Notes under the pieces: model-generated
Seen by the model: only the letters and a program-made list of their open reading frames with translations
Database searches by the model: none
What the model was told of the DNA's origin: nothing
Assembly (NCBI GenBank): GCA_934047225.1
Contig: OW203992.1
Location: 9,475,501-9,539,500 of the forward strand
DNA: 64,000 bases
Reading direction: 5' to 3'
Source: Ypsolopha sequella
Taxonomy: Eukaryota > Arthropoda > Insecta > Lepidoptera > Ypsolophidae
Translations under genes and position numbers: made by a program
In this document: in pieces, positions 32,241 through 43,072 of the stretch
How the letters are laid out: the number at the start of each line of letters is the position of its first letter
Numbering within the stretch: position 1 is the stretch's first letter

Positions 32241-35200
32241 ATGGAAGTTACGATCACATCACTTATTAACCCATTTTCTTTTTTCTGCATTGGAGCAGAA
32301 AATGAAAAAATGATTGTGCTTGACAATCTGGAAACAGGAATTTCTCATTCCCAACCTAGGAGTGAATGGAATAAAGTAGACCACGGGCAGGTAAGTTAAG
32401 CTTCTTCAAATAATCCAATTAAATTTGTGGAATTAGGATTTCAACTTAAATAATCACTATTTGAGTAGTATGTTGCAGTAATGTGGAAAAAAGAGTGGGT
32501 ACGCGGTATCGTCGACATGGAAAATCAGTATAAGATCTGGTTGGTCGACTATGGCATCTACATACGACCATCCGAGAAGACATTGTGTATTAATCTCCCC
32601 AATGAGCTGAAGAAGAATCCTTCAGCAATATTTGAAGCAAGCATTCATGGCGTCATGCCTGTGGATAAGGTGGGTAGTTTAAGAAAAAGTCAATTGTATG
32701 TTGTTTATTATGACACCTACAAGAATACACCTATCCAATAAGCTGCTCATTACTACTGCATTTGTACCAAAACTACTTATTATTTGCCATTAAAACTTCA
32801 TCATGTTAAAGGAAGATATTTAAGCTGCTTTAAAAGACTTCGGTCAGAGTGTCGATAAGGGGGCATGATACTAAGTCTTTTTCGCCATAGTGCCCCCTTA
32901 TCTACACCCCAACCAAGGCTTCAAATTGGAGATCCCTGTTCAACCTGTTTCTGAATTTAACATGATGTTTCAAAATAAACCTATGAGATCAGAAGCGACA
33001 TGAATTTCATATGCAGTAGCATTAATACATATTAATGGTAGGCCAGCAGTATAAAAAATATATAAAAGCGCCATTTAATATGCTGCTGCAATATTGGGTT
33101 GCAGGTGTTAGCAATGCTGGCACCCCTTATTTGCAACAGGGGGATAATTTATGGGATATTCTTATTTGCATGTCAAAAATACTATTTTGCACACTAAAAT
33201 TTAATTGATCCCCCTTAAGAGCGCACCGAGCGTCTTACACAGTCAAACACTTTTTTATAACCCTTGTTTGAAGTAATAAACAATTAAATTAAAATCTAGG
33301 GAAATATATTGGATCTATTGGGTATATATACTAGACTGTATACATGATGGAAACACGATTTGATAAAGTTAGCTCGATAGAATAAATTCGCAAAGTTTCT
33401 TCTCTTCGAGTAATTTTTTCCTCTATTTCCCTACTTTTTTATATAAATAAGTAATTTGATATTATGATTTATTTACTAAAACAAAGTTCATATATGGCTG
33501 GAGCGTTTATACACGATGGTTTTTATTTAAGAACAATATAATGTAAATAACAACGAAAAACGTTGAAAAAGTGCAAAAGTTTGGTTATTATCTTTACTCT
33601 TTACACGTAAAGAAATAGACAGAGACAAAAGCAAACGCTCGGTGCGCCCTTAAGTACACATATTTTAAAGATCTTTTTTTTAAGCATTGTTTTTAAGAAC
33701 TCACACAAGTTTCAATGATACTTTACAAAACTTAATTCGAGTACAACCTTCACAGGCATTGAATGATTTGTGTGAGATTCAAGATGTAGTCTCCAACACA
33801 TGGAACCAAGCAGCCATCAACCAAAGTCAAATCTTAATTGACAGTGCCACCAGGACTTTCTTCCAGCCTGTAGCTGTGCTTTCTACTAAAACTAATGATA
33901 TTGTAAGTTTCTACCTCCACTGAACATACTGACCAGCTTCCATTAAGGCCAGGCTCCCTAAATTGTAGAGTTTTTGCATAAACCGCTGAGTCAACTGCAT
34001 ACTTAATCAATGTAAAATTTTAATACATATTTTTTCAGACCTTTGTTAGGGTTCCGTACCTAAAAGGTACAAAAGGAACCTTGTGGTGAGACTCCGTTGT
34101 CTGTCCGTCCGTATGTCACAGCCTCATAACACTAGCACCGTTAAAGATAAATACATGAAATTTGGCACAAAAATAGCATTAATTTGCCCACATATTTAAA
34201 TGTAAAAAAAAAATATGGAATCTTTGAAATTGTTCAAAATATTTCCAAAACAAAAGTGAGTAAAATAAAAAATATTAGCCTAAAAATACAACATGGGTAT
34301 CAAATTGTAGGTATTAAAAAGTTGATTGTAAATATATTTATATACTTTTACTATACTTACTGGCACTGGTTTCGAGAAATCTTTACGAAAACCACAAAAA
34401 TATGTATGTTCCCCCCCCCCCCCCGTATCTCGAAAACTGGTGGACCAAAAAATATGAAAAAAATCATGGTAATAAGTGTTTACGTAAAAATTACAGGAGA
34501 AATAAAGCGGTCGAGAAATTCACGAAAAAAAAATGACAAAATTGAATTTTTCATCCACAATACGGAACCCTAGGTACGCGAGTCTGACTCGCACTTGGCC
34601 GTTTTTTTTTATCAATGCAAAGCCTAGTTGAATTATTTTCATTCGAAAGATAATTTTTTTGAAAATGATGCTTTTTGGTATGATTTTTAAATTTTTCTTT
34701 AATGCGGCTTGAGTTTTTTGTCTAAAATAATTACTTACAGTAAGAAAACATAGATAAACATAAATAATTTTTTGTAAATATTCAAGTCTTTATAACAGTC
34801 CAAATGTTATGAGGCTGTGATATACAGATGGACGAACGAACTTCGCCAACTGAGTCTCACTATAATGATTCCTTTTGTATTCTTTGGTTACTACGGAAAC
34901 CTAAAAACGATTTTTGAGATATTTGATCTTTAATATTTTTCAGGTCCTTGGTGACTTATACCTACAAATACCAAGAAGAGGCATTGTGAACATTATTAAT
35001 GAACTCGAGCACTGGCCAGTCTTTTTGCAGAAAAATAAGGAGGCTTACATTATGAGTAACTATGTATTTTTATTTTAAACAATCCTACAGCCGTAACACA
35101 GTGTTTAATCGCGCGCGATGCGACTTAGTTGAATCACAACACAAGTGCGAGGAGCGTGTCACGATGTTTTTGCGATTAAACTGTACGTCTCGCTCCTTGC

Positions 35201-38200
35201 GCTTGTGATTCAACTAGTGGCGTCGCGCGCAATTAAACACTATGCTCCAGGCCCAGGAAGGCTCTACCTGTACTGAGTGTCAGTGGACAAGTATCTTTAA
35301 ATGAAACCATTAGATAATATAAAAAAAAAACTTTACATTTTTCGGTATATTTTGACCTCATCAGTGAGGCCGTCATCAGTCGAATCATCAATTGATTCCA
35401 CTCTTTGAGTAAAGCATAAGCAAAGATTCGACTGATGACGGCCGTACTGCTGAGGTTGAAATATATCTAAAGTAATTTTTTTTTATTATTATCTAATGTT
35501 TAAAACTATAAATAAAAGGCTAATACAGCTAAAATTATATTTATTCATAAATGAAACCATATAATTTACAAATTACACTGTACAACTTTTCCAAAGAACC
35601 GATCGCGCAAATAAAAAGCAGTTGGACCACCCCCCATACAAAATTGACTGTAGTAGTAACGAAATATGAAAATATTTTTCCATTTTCGCAGGTATGTTTC
35701 TTAAAAGGCCCTTTTACGCCTAGATTTTTCTTAAGATTCTTACAAAAGGTAAAAACTGAATGGGACGTGAACAGCTTATTTGCTTCATTTTTTTTCCTTA
35801 TGTATACGGGTGTCAAGATGGAGTTGCGGAAGCCGGAAACTGGCGATAGTACTCGTCCATACGAACAACTTTTACTATGGATTCAAACCTCAAATCGCGA
35901 AAAAAAAATCAGCTGTTCCATGAAAAGTTACATTGCTACCCGACCAAAATGTATGAAACAACAGATTTTTTTTTTTTTCGATTTCTCTTTTTTCACGGAA
36001 AGTTAATCGTATGGACGAGTACTATCGCCAGGTTTGGCTTCCGCAACTTCATCTTAACATCCTGTATACAGCCTAAAAAGCAAAATATGATGAAACACCA
36101 TCATATTACCTGTCGGGATATCGTGAATATTGTCTCGTTTTTAAGCAAAGTTTATTTTTATCTATACTGGAAACAAAAAAAGAAAAATACAGACGTCGGT
36201 CGCGTCATTCATGTAAAGAAGACTAAGTTTGTACACTTTTCTATAAATAATGGAAAACTGTTTTACCTGAAACCATTTTATAAATTCGGCGCCTTTTGAA
36301 TATCTTGCCATCTTGCACTTCTTGATGAGAGATGGGTTGGAGTGCGGTGTGGGGGCAAGGGAAACATATATAAAGATGTGTGCAAAGTTTCATTGAGATC
36401 AAAGCCATCAGGACGTCACAAACACCTAAAGCATTTATATGGCAGCTGAGCGAGAAGGGGCCACTTAAGGGTAGTTTTTCAGTGATCGGTAGATTACGTG
36501 GTCCCATGTGAAGATACTTGTTTAGGGACAAGGTGACACCAGCCCCCTCGAGCGTTTTATCGCGCACATCGACCAAAATAAGCGCTATGATAGGTCGATT
36601 AGTCGATTGCGCGCGATAAAATGCGTGACAAACGAAGTCGCGCGTCATCGTGCTAAGCATTTAACGAAGCCGCGTCGCGCGCGATTAAACACTGCAGGTG
36701 TATGTAGGAACTATACATATAAGACAGTACAATACCAAAAGCGCCTGTGTAACTTCGTAAAGCAACAAGTTACTTTAAAGTTCAAATTAAACACTGCTAA
36801 GCCTGCATGTGTATTTAAGAACTATACATATAAGACAAAAAACTAATTAATACCTGGATCAAGACACTCAACTATGATAATACAGAAGAACTATTGCAGT
36901 ATATGACCTAAAATTACACCTCTTGTCACGCACACTCACACACATATACACGCATACACTCTCACCCTCTCCCTCAGGGAGCGGAGGGAGGAGGAGCGTG
37001 TTAGGTTTACATGCATGGAGCGGAGGCAGGAGGAGCGTGTTAGGTTTACATGCATAGAGCGGAGGGAGGAGGAGCGTGTTAGGTTTACATGCATAGAGCG
37101 GAGGGAGGAGGAGCGTGTTAGGTTTACATGCATGGAGCGGAGGGAGGAGCAGCGTGTTAGGTTTACATGCATGGAGCGGAGCGTGTTAGGTTTACATGCA
37201 GGGAGCGGAGCGTGTTAGGTTTACATGCAGGGAGCGGAGCGTGTTAGGTTTACATGCAGGGAGCGGAGCGTGTTAGGTTTACATGCAGGGAGCGGAGCGT
37301 GTTATGTTTACATGCAGGGAGCGGAGCGTGTTAGGTTTACATGCAGGGAGCGGAGCGTGTTAGGTTTACATGCAGGGAGCGGAGCGTGTTAGGTTTACTT
37401 GCAGGGAGCGGAGCGTGTTAGGTTTACATGCAGGGAGCGGAGCGTGTTAGGTTTACATGCAGGGAGCGGAGCGTGTTAGGTTTACATGCAGGGAGCGGAG
37501 CGTGTTAGGTTTACATGCAGGGAGCGGAGCGTGTTAGGTTTACATGCAGGGAGCGGAGCGTGTTAGGTTTACATGCAGGGAGCGGAGCGTGTTAGGTTTA
37601 CATGCAGGGAGTGGAGCGTGTTAGGTTTACATGCAGGGAGCGGAGCGTGTTAGGTTTACATGCAGGGAGCGGAGCGTGTTAGGTTTACATGCAGGGAGCG
37701 GAGCGTGTTATGTTTACATGCAGGGAGCGGAGCGTGTTAGGTTTACATGCAGGGAGCGGAGCGTGTTAGGTTTACATGCAGGGAGCGGAGCGTGTTAGGT
37801 TTACTTGCAGGGAGCGGAGCGTGTTAGGTTTACATGCAGGGAGCGGAGCGTGTTAGGTTTACATGCAGGGAGCGGAGCGTGTTAGGTTTACATGCAGGGA
37901 GCGGAGCGTGTTAGGTTTACATGCAGGGAGCGGAGCGTGTTAGGTTTACATGCAGGGAGCGGAGCGTGTTAGGTTTACATGCAGGGAGCGGAGCGTGTTA
38001 GGTTTACATGCAGGGAGTGGAGCGAGGTGACTCCTGTAGTTTATAATTAGGCAGATCATGATATGCCGACGACATATAGATATCATTGTTTCAGACATGT
38101 CTAAGCTGTACACAACTAGAAGGCGCCACCGTGCTTGCAAGTTGAATCCAAGCATTGCTGAGTTGCCAACTATGACACTTGGTACTTCCGTACAGCAATA

Positions 38201-38504
38201 CAATGACATCTATGAGAGCACTCCCAAGTTTCAGCCGGTGTTGGAGTCAGATTCCGAGTCTGACGGAGATGGCAGCACTGTGCTCAACCATGATGGCACT
38301 GACAAGAAAGAGGTGAAACCCTTCGCTCTCACGGCTGAGGAGATAGAACAAAGTGCCCATTTGTATGTTGAAATATTAGGACGTAAATACAATATGCTAA
38401 ATGTTTTGTTGAACAAGATAAGAGATTTAAACATGTGTGAAAGATACAAGGACCACGACGAGAGGTCTGTGGGGAGAGGTACCCACAAATTTCGCTTTGA
38501 CTAG
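32241..38504 (+). CDS. TDRD12/Yb-like Tudor-domain protein, five exons, truncated
   Basis: Exons: 32241-32390, 32469-32669, 33756-33902, 34944-35055, 38095-38504. Junction phases are 0, 0, 0 and 1, all with GT/AG borders, giving 339 residues. The protein opens MEVTITSLINPFSFFCIG. Residues about 51-110 form a Tudor core: EWVRGIV, YKIWLVDYG (71-79), then LCINLP. The flanking SNTWNQAAINQSQILIDSA and GDLYLQIPRRG segments fit the SN-like half of an extended Tudor domain. An acidic linker follows (LESDSESDGDG). The order matches the N-terminus of TDRD12/Yb proteins, germline RNA helicases of the piRNA pathway. Here a TAG stop follows RFD, and no DEAD-helicase part was found before 44 kb. It could be a truncated paralogue, a pseudogene, or a gene continuing beyond an undetected splice site. 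The exon-2 acceptor (32468) has a poor pyrimidine tract but restores YVAVMWKKEW. The start could also be the ATG three bases earlier. Confidence 0.75.
34049..34608 (+). repeat. dispersed element in Tudor-gene intron 3
   Basis: Runs from GGGTTCCGTACCTAAAAGGT to CTAGGTACGCGAGTCTGACT and CGCACTTGGCCG, with a C run at 34411. Inverted and degenerate copies are at 19765-20530 and 4857-5220. The 129-codon open frame through it is repeat-derived. Confidence 0.7.
35083..35250. mobile_element. palindromic MITE (GTTTAATCGCGCGCGA family) in intron 4
   Basis: ACAGTGTTTAATCGCGCGCG … GTTGAATCACAACACAAGTG is mirrored by CGCTTGTGATTCAACTAGTG … CGCGCGCAATTAAACACTAT. Fragments recur at 17045-17112 and 36570-36700. 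Confidence 0.7.
35325..35480. mobile_element. palindromic MITE in intron 4
   Basis: GGTATATTTTGACCTCATCA and GCCGTCATCAGTCGAATC are mirrored by GATTCGACTGATGACGGC and CTGAGGTTGAAATATATC, with an outer TTAGATAATA/TATTATCTAA pair. Confidence 0.7.
35805..36065. mobile_element. TA-flanked palindromic MITE in intron 4
   Basis: TATACGGGTGTCAAGATGGA … GGCGATAGTACTCGTCCATA is mirrored by TATGGACGAGTACTATCGCC … TTAACATCCTGTATA. The open frames at 35551-36006 and 35877-36299 are read through this element. Confidence 0.75.
36978..38026. repeat. 39/29-bp minisatellite with higher-order duplication
   Basis: Five 39-bp units (36978-37172, GGAGCGGAGGGAGGAGGAGC start) are followed by 29 units of 29 bp (37173-38013, GGAGCGGAGCGTGTTAGGTT start) and a partial unit. 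The 29-bp unit equals the 39-bp unit minus GGAGGGAGGA. Rare variants recur exactly 406 bp (14 units) apart: 37305/37711, 37399/37805 and 37612/38018. It fills the right part of intron 4 and stops about 70 bp before exon 5. The apparent peptide repeats on both strands are artefacts. Confidence 0.95.
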
Positions 38505-38675
38505 GGTATGTATTCGTTTTTTGTTAACTTTTCTTCACCTGTGGTTGTCCCATAGAGTCCTACTGGCTACTACCTGCCAAATGATCAATTATAATTATAC
38601 GTCGAAAAAAATCCGATGCCACAATTTTATCGTGTAGTATTCTTCATTAGGATCTCCCAAAATATCAAGAAACCT

Positions 38676-38815
38676 GGGGGTCTAGCATAGCAGACCATAT
38701 CGAGCTTTAACCGCTCGATACAGCATGTCTATCCCTCTCAAGGTAGATCAACAGAGAGAGAGGGAGCACCGTATCACGCGCTATCGAGCTCGATATGGTT
38801 TGCTGTGCTAGACTA
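38676..38815. mobile_element. palindromic MITE
   Basis: GTCTAGCATAGCAGACCATA TCGAGC is mirrored by GCTCGATATGGTTTGCTGTGCTAGAC around an AGAGAGAGAGGGAG core. It lies just downstream of the Tudor-gene stop. Confidence 0.75.
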
Positions 38816-39300
38816 TCCTGTAGTTTTAAGAAAGAACTATATGTATAAGACAGTACCATAACAAAAGCGCCTGTGAAACTTTGTAAAGAAACAAGTCACT
38901 TTAAAGTTTAAAGTTAAAGCAGGTGCTCGTTTTGTTGTTTTTACGAACAAGTGGGATTGGGGTGGCTATAATCCAGAATGGGTTAAATAAAATTGTTATT
39001 TGCTGTGCAAGGCTGCAAAGTTGTTATTTAGCGCGAGTACTTGTATTAAAACTTGAGGAAGCGAAGAATTGTAGGATTGAACCACGAGCAAAGCGAGTGG
39101 TTTAAAAATAGAATCCTGAGCGTAGCGAAAGTTTCGAAGGTACGAGACGCAAAATAACTTTACTACCGAGCGAAACGCACAATTTTTCACCTCACTACAG
39201 CGAGGAAAATGCTAGGTGCAAGACATGTAATACAAGTACGCTGAACATGTTGTGCCATTTTTTCGTGGCGATTCAAAGCGCCCCCACCGAGCCAACCAGG
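38816..39300. repeat. dispersed repeat material
   Basis: The block at 38817-38920 (AACTATATGTATAAGACAGTACCATA … CAAGTCACTTTAAAGTT) is a near-copy of 36700-36800 inside intron 4. The block at 39060-39200 has the 'gagcaaagcgagtgg' and 'agcgtagcgaaagt' style common to lepidopteran repeats. Confidence 0.5.
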
Positions 39301-39790
39301 AACTAAAATTGACACTTTTTATAATAGAAAACGTTATTGTCTCATTTTTATCATTAGTTCAGAGTACGCTCACGTCACTCACTGCAGCGATCAGCGCCAA
39401 AATGGCGATAATGAAATTGCTGTACTTGTATTATTCGAGGTCAGTGGTCCAAAAAAAAACAAACGAACCTTTTCTTTTTTCGTGCAATCGCCGTACTGGC
39501 CAGTGCGAACTCAAGACCAATAAATCCAATTTTTGAATAGAAAGGTTCGAATTTTATAAACCTTTTTCACGCTAGCGGATAAAAAGCACTTTGCACGCAG
39601 ATTTTGTATGTTAAATATAACCCTTCCGAGCTTGTTTCATTTTAATACGTTGATGTAAATATGGAGGTACTTGACAACTTCAGATTTCGCACATAATCTT
39701 CCCAAAATACAAAAACATTTAAGTATAAATGTATGAAAAATTATTTAATTTCGGCACCTTGCAGAGATATTTGACGCACAAGGATTTGCT
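39301..39790. other. unassigned sequence
   Basis: No domain was seen in the 94-codon open frame at 39252-39536, and no repeat partner was recognised. Confidence 0.3.
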
Positions 39791-40150
39791 ATCTTAGTAC
39801 GGCAGAACGGACGTCGATAGACGTTGTTGATTTTTTCTCACTTTTAATTTTGACGTCAATAGGCGTTGTGTAACGTAAATAGGTGTTGTTTGACGTCCGG
39901 ACTAAATTTTCAACGTCGTTTTTGGCTCAACTTCGAATTTAATAATTCTTTTTGTCTCATTTACTCACCTACCAAATTTCATGACGTTCCGATCAACGAT
40001 ACTCGAGTTATCATTGGACAAACATTCATACATACATACATACATACAAACGCCGGATTGTTCAAGTTGATTCTGAGAACGTCGATCGCTTCGCTTCGCT
40101 CACTCGTGCAAAAAAGAAAACATTGGAAACTTTGACCCCCCAACCCATTG
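39791..40150 (+). repeat. LINE 3'-end-like repeat (copy 1)
   Basis: Contains TTTCATGACGTTCCGATCAA, CGATACTCGAGTTATC, a CATA run and AAACGCCGGATTGTTCAAGT. The same blocks occur at 41200-41345. The direct-repeat series 'gacgtc.atag.cgttgt' at 39810-39890 is local. Confidence 0.6.
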
Positions 40151-40494
40151 GGGGACAAGCGAAGCCCTGATATGGAGGGGCTTTACATATTTTGGACGAT
40201 CTTAATGAACAATATTACACCTTAAACATTGGTATCTGAATTTTATAGGAGCGGCAGTACATAACATGGTCTGGCCTTATTCGGCAGTTTTATACTTTAA
40301 AGCAAGACTGAAATATTTTTTTATAGTTAAATAAGTCTATTATGTGTTTGGGGAAAGTATGATTTAAGAGACATTTAATAGAGATATTAAATATAAGAGA
40401 GTTTAAATAGACTGTATTAAAAAGACTGTTATAGCAATGCGTTGTATAGTCAAATCCTTTTTTAGGTGTTCTCGTTCAATAAGCGTATGATTTT

Positions 40495-40563
40495 CGAAAA
40501 GACAAAACGTTTAAAATAAGGTTAGTCCTGTCAAATAAGTTATTACACCGAATCGACACCGTT
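40495..40563. repeat. half copy of the 27040-27180 MITE
   Basis: Reads AAAGACAAAACGTTTAAAAT … GTTAGTCCTGTCAAATAAGTTATTACACCGAATCGACACC, the right half of that family. It is immediately followed by the target duplication of the hAT MITE. Confidence 0.6.
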
Positions 40564-40571
40564 GTCTACAA

Positions 40572-40917
40572 CAGGGATGGGCATACTACGGCCCGCGGGC
40601 CATCTCCGGCCCGCGAACGGTTACAATCCGGCCTGCGACCAGCGACCACTTAAATAGTGGACTTGCTTACACAAATAAATCTTTGTACTTCATAGCGTAC
40701 TTGATTTGAATATCTATAGGTCGTATCATTTAATTTTGCATAAATAAGAGATTTTTTAATGTTGTTGAAACCACCAAGTCCATAAATAACTTTATTTCGG
40801 AAAATATTATTATTTTAATTTGAATAAAGAATTAATTAATTAAAGCCAAAACCTGGCCCCCTCATAGACTCAGTTTGTAAATATTGGTCCCCATTGGAAA
40901 AAGTTTGCCCATCCCTG
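40572..40917. mobile_element. hAT-type MITE (CAGGGATGGGCA termini)
   Basis: Starts CAGGGATGGGCATACTACGG CCCGCGGGCC and ends AAAAAGTTTGCCCATCCCTG. The flanks GTCTACAA (40564-40571) and GTCTAAAA (40918-40925) are an 8-bp duplication with one mismatch. It is non-coding, 346 bp. Confidence 0.85.
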
Positions 40918-41199
40918 GTCTAAAATATAATAACGTCATGAACAGGTATAGACGCCTGCAGTTCAAGCTCCCTATTTGTAAACGATTTTAACGGCTATGT
41001 CGCCGCAATAAGAACTACCAATAGATGACCGTACAGGGAAGCAAGCGCAACTCTTACCTCTTAGCCAATCACAGGGATTCTCTATATCAGTTATCCGAGG
41101 ATCTACAATTTGTTTCAGCGGCTGCAGAGGTATACTAGTAGTTTGCCCAGAACTGTGAAATCGCGATTCGGTCTTGACCGATTTAGCTCATGTTGGAAA

Positions 41200-41370
41200 T
41201 TAAAAATTCTGTTTGTCTCACTTACTCGCCTACCAAATTTCATGACGTTCCGATCAACGATACTCGAGTTATCGTCAAACAAACATTAATACATACACAA
41301 ACGCCGGATTGTTCAAGTAGACTCTTAGAACTTCGTTCACTTCGCTCACTCGTTCAATAAGCTCTTTTCT
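41200..41370 (+). repeat. LINE 3'-end-like repeat (copy 2)
   Basis: Shorter copy of 39938-40105: TACCAAATTTCATGACGTTC, GATCAACGATACTCGAGTTATC, ACAAACGCCGGATTGTTCAA, TTCGCTCACTCG. Confidence 0.65.
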
Positions 41371-41808
41371 CTTCTTTCGACGACGATTAAATTTATTAAT
41401 TACTATCATTATCATTATTAATATTAATTATATATATTTTAATTACTATCCGCTCATTAACAATCACCGACATTATGATCCTATAAAAGGATTTGGCTAT
41501 TATTTCCTGAATTTATTATTTTTTTTAATCCGGAGTAATTTATGACAGGATATCTTTTTTTGTTAATGATGATTTTTGACAGGATTTCTTTTTTGTTTTG
41601 TTAAGGAGGATTTTTAACAGGATATTTTTTTGTTATTGAGGATTTGTTACCCTCAAAATTTGTTGTAGGGTTACGTACGATTTCTATGATGGGGAAAACT
41701 AAACGTTCCTTGAACCAATTTTTACGGCTACTAAAATAATAACATAAATAAACGCCGAAATATTGGATAAATCTCTTAAAATATATTTTTATAATGTACC
41801 TAATGCCT

Positions 41809-41811
<3 letters not shown>

Positions 41812-41856
<45 letters not shown>

Positions 41857-42030
41857 GTCTCCAAGCCGACACGGCTACGGCGACTGCTATTGGTGAGGGT
41901 GTGATGGGCTTCGCTGGTGTGCCCGAATGTGGCTGACGTACGCACCACATTTGAGTGTTCCATTCTCGTAGTTGTAGTCAATAGCCACAGGTGGTCGGGC
42001 CTTGAGTTGGTCACGCTTGGAGTCGAGCCT
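41812..42030 (-). repeat. LINE/SINE 3' end with (ATG/CAT)n tail
   Basis: On the minus strand, CCCGACCACCTGTGGCTATT … CACCAGCGAAGCCCATCACA … GTCGGCTTGGAGACCATCAT leads into a CAT trinucleotide run (41812-41856). The orientation fits a retroelement tail. The isoleucine run in the minus-strand frame is this microsatellite. Confidence 0.6.
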
Positions 42031-42301
42031 ATATTGCCCAGTCAATAATGTTGAACATTCTTATTGTAACTTTGCACATCTGGTAAAGATTACGTATATC
42101 ATAATAGTTTAAGAAACAAGCCATCCAGTGGATGACATCTTTAAAATAAATGTTTGTTTATAATATTTCTTTAGTATTTGTGTGTAGCCATTAAATGGAT
42201 GCCACTAAATTACAACTTACATAGATTTACGTAAATAATATTGTTTGATTAATAATTTCAGAGTGGTTCTGAAACATTTGCAAATTCTTGCTTACATGTA
42301 G

Positions 42302-42509
42302 TACAAATACAACGGGTATTCAATACACTTACATATGTATTATTAGTACAAATACAACGGGTATTAAATACACTTACATATGTATTATTAGTACAAATAC
42401 AACGGGTATTCAATACACTTACATATGTATTATTAGTACAAATACAACGGGTATTCAATACACTTACATATGTATTATTAGTACAAATACAACGGGTATT
42501 CAATACACT
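42302..42509. repeat. 45-bp minisatellite, 4.6 copies
   Basis: The unit TACAAATACAACGGGTATTC AATACACTTACATATGTATTATTAG starts at 42302, 42347, 42392, 42437 and 42482. Because 45 is a multiple of three, frames stay open on both strands. The repeated peptides are not taken as coding. Confidence 0.95.
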
Positions 42510-42895
42510 GTGATATCGTCTATTCGTAAGCTGTTTACGTTTATCAGGATTCACGTTAATTTTATTCCTGAACCTATTATAGCTATAAGAAAATACTAAC
42601 TAGTGTTAGACCATGTCATTATTATTAAGTAAATGAGTACGAAAGAGTACTACAGTGTCTAAGAAAGACAAATTGAACAAATATCAATATGTCTAATACC
42701 TTATCTAGTTTGTCTCCATAAAGCCTCACATTAAGTCTCTATCCTGTAAAATTTGCTAATGTACAGTCGTTAGCAGTTGAAGCTCCCAATTTGTTAACAA
42801 TTTTAGTACTTATTTGTGAACAATTTGCAAACGCCACAATAAGAACTTCCAATGAGAGCTTGTCATGTTCTTTATTACTATTTAAGAGCGGTTTC

Positions 42896-43068
42896 GCAGC
42901 CGGATTGTGAAAAACCTGCCTTTTTCTTATTAATCGAAACAGAACACCTAAATTCAAAATTCACAAAACCTAAGATTCAATTGGTTTCTATAAAATCTGA
43001 ATAAAAAAAAAATAATTCTAATTAATTAGAAAAAGGCGGTTTTTCACAATCCGGCTGCGAAACCGTTC
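42896..43068. mobile_element. TTAA-flanked MITE family T1, copy 5 (short)
   Basis: TTAA at 42892-42895 and 43069-43072. Termini GAGCGGTTTCGCAGCCGG and CCGGCTGCGAAACCGTTC. Most of the core is deleted, leaving 173 bp. Confidence 0.88.
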
Positions 43069-43072
43069 TTAA

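Noticed and set aside
35551..36299. 151- and 140-codon open frames in Tudor-gene intron 4
   Set aside because: Both run through the TA-flanked palindromic MITE at 35805-36065 and lie inside an intron.
36936..37218. Repeated peptides on both strands (MHVNLTRSSSLRS-type and RREEERVRFTC-type)
   Set aside because: They are translations of the 39-bp minisatellite, whose length is a multiple of three. There is no independent coding evidence.
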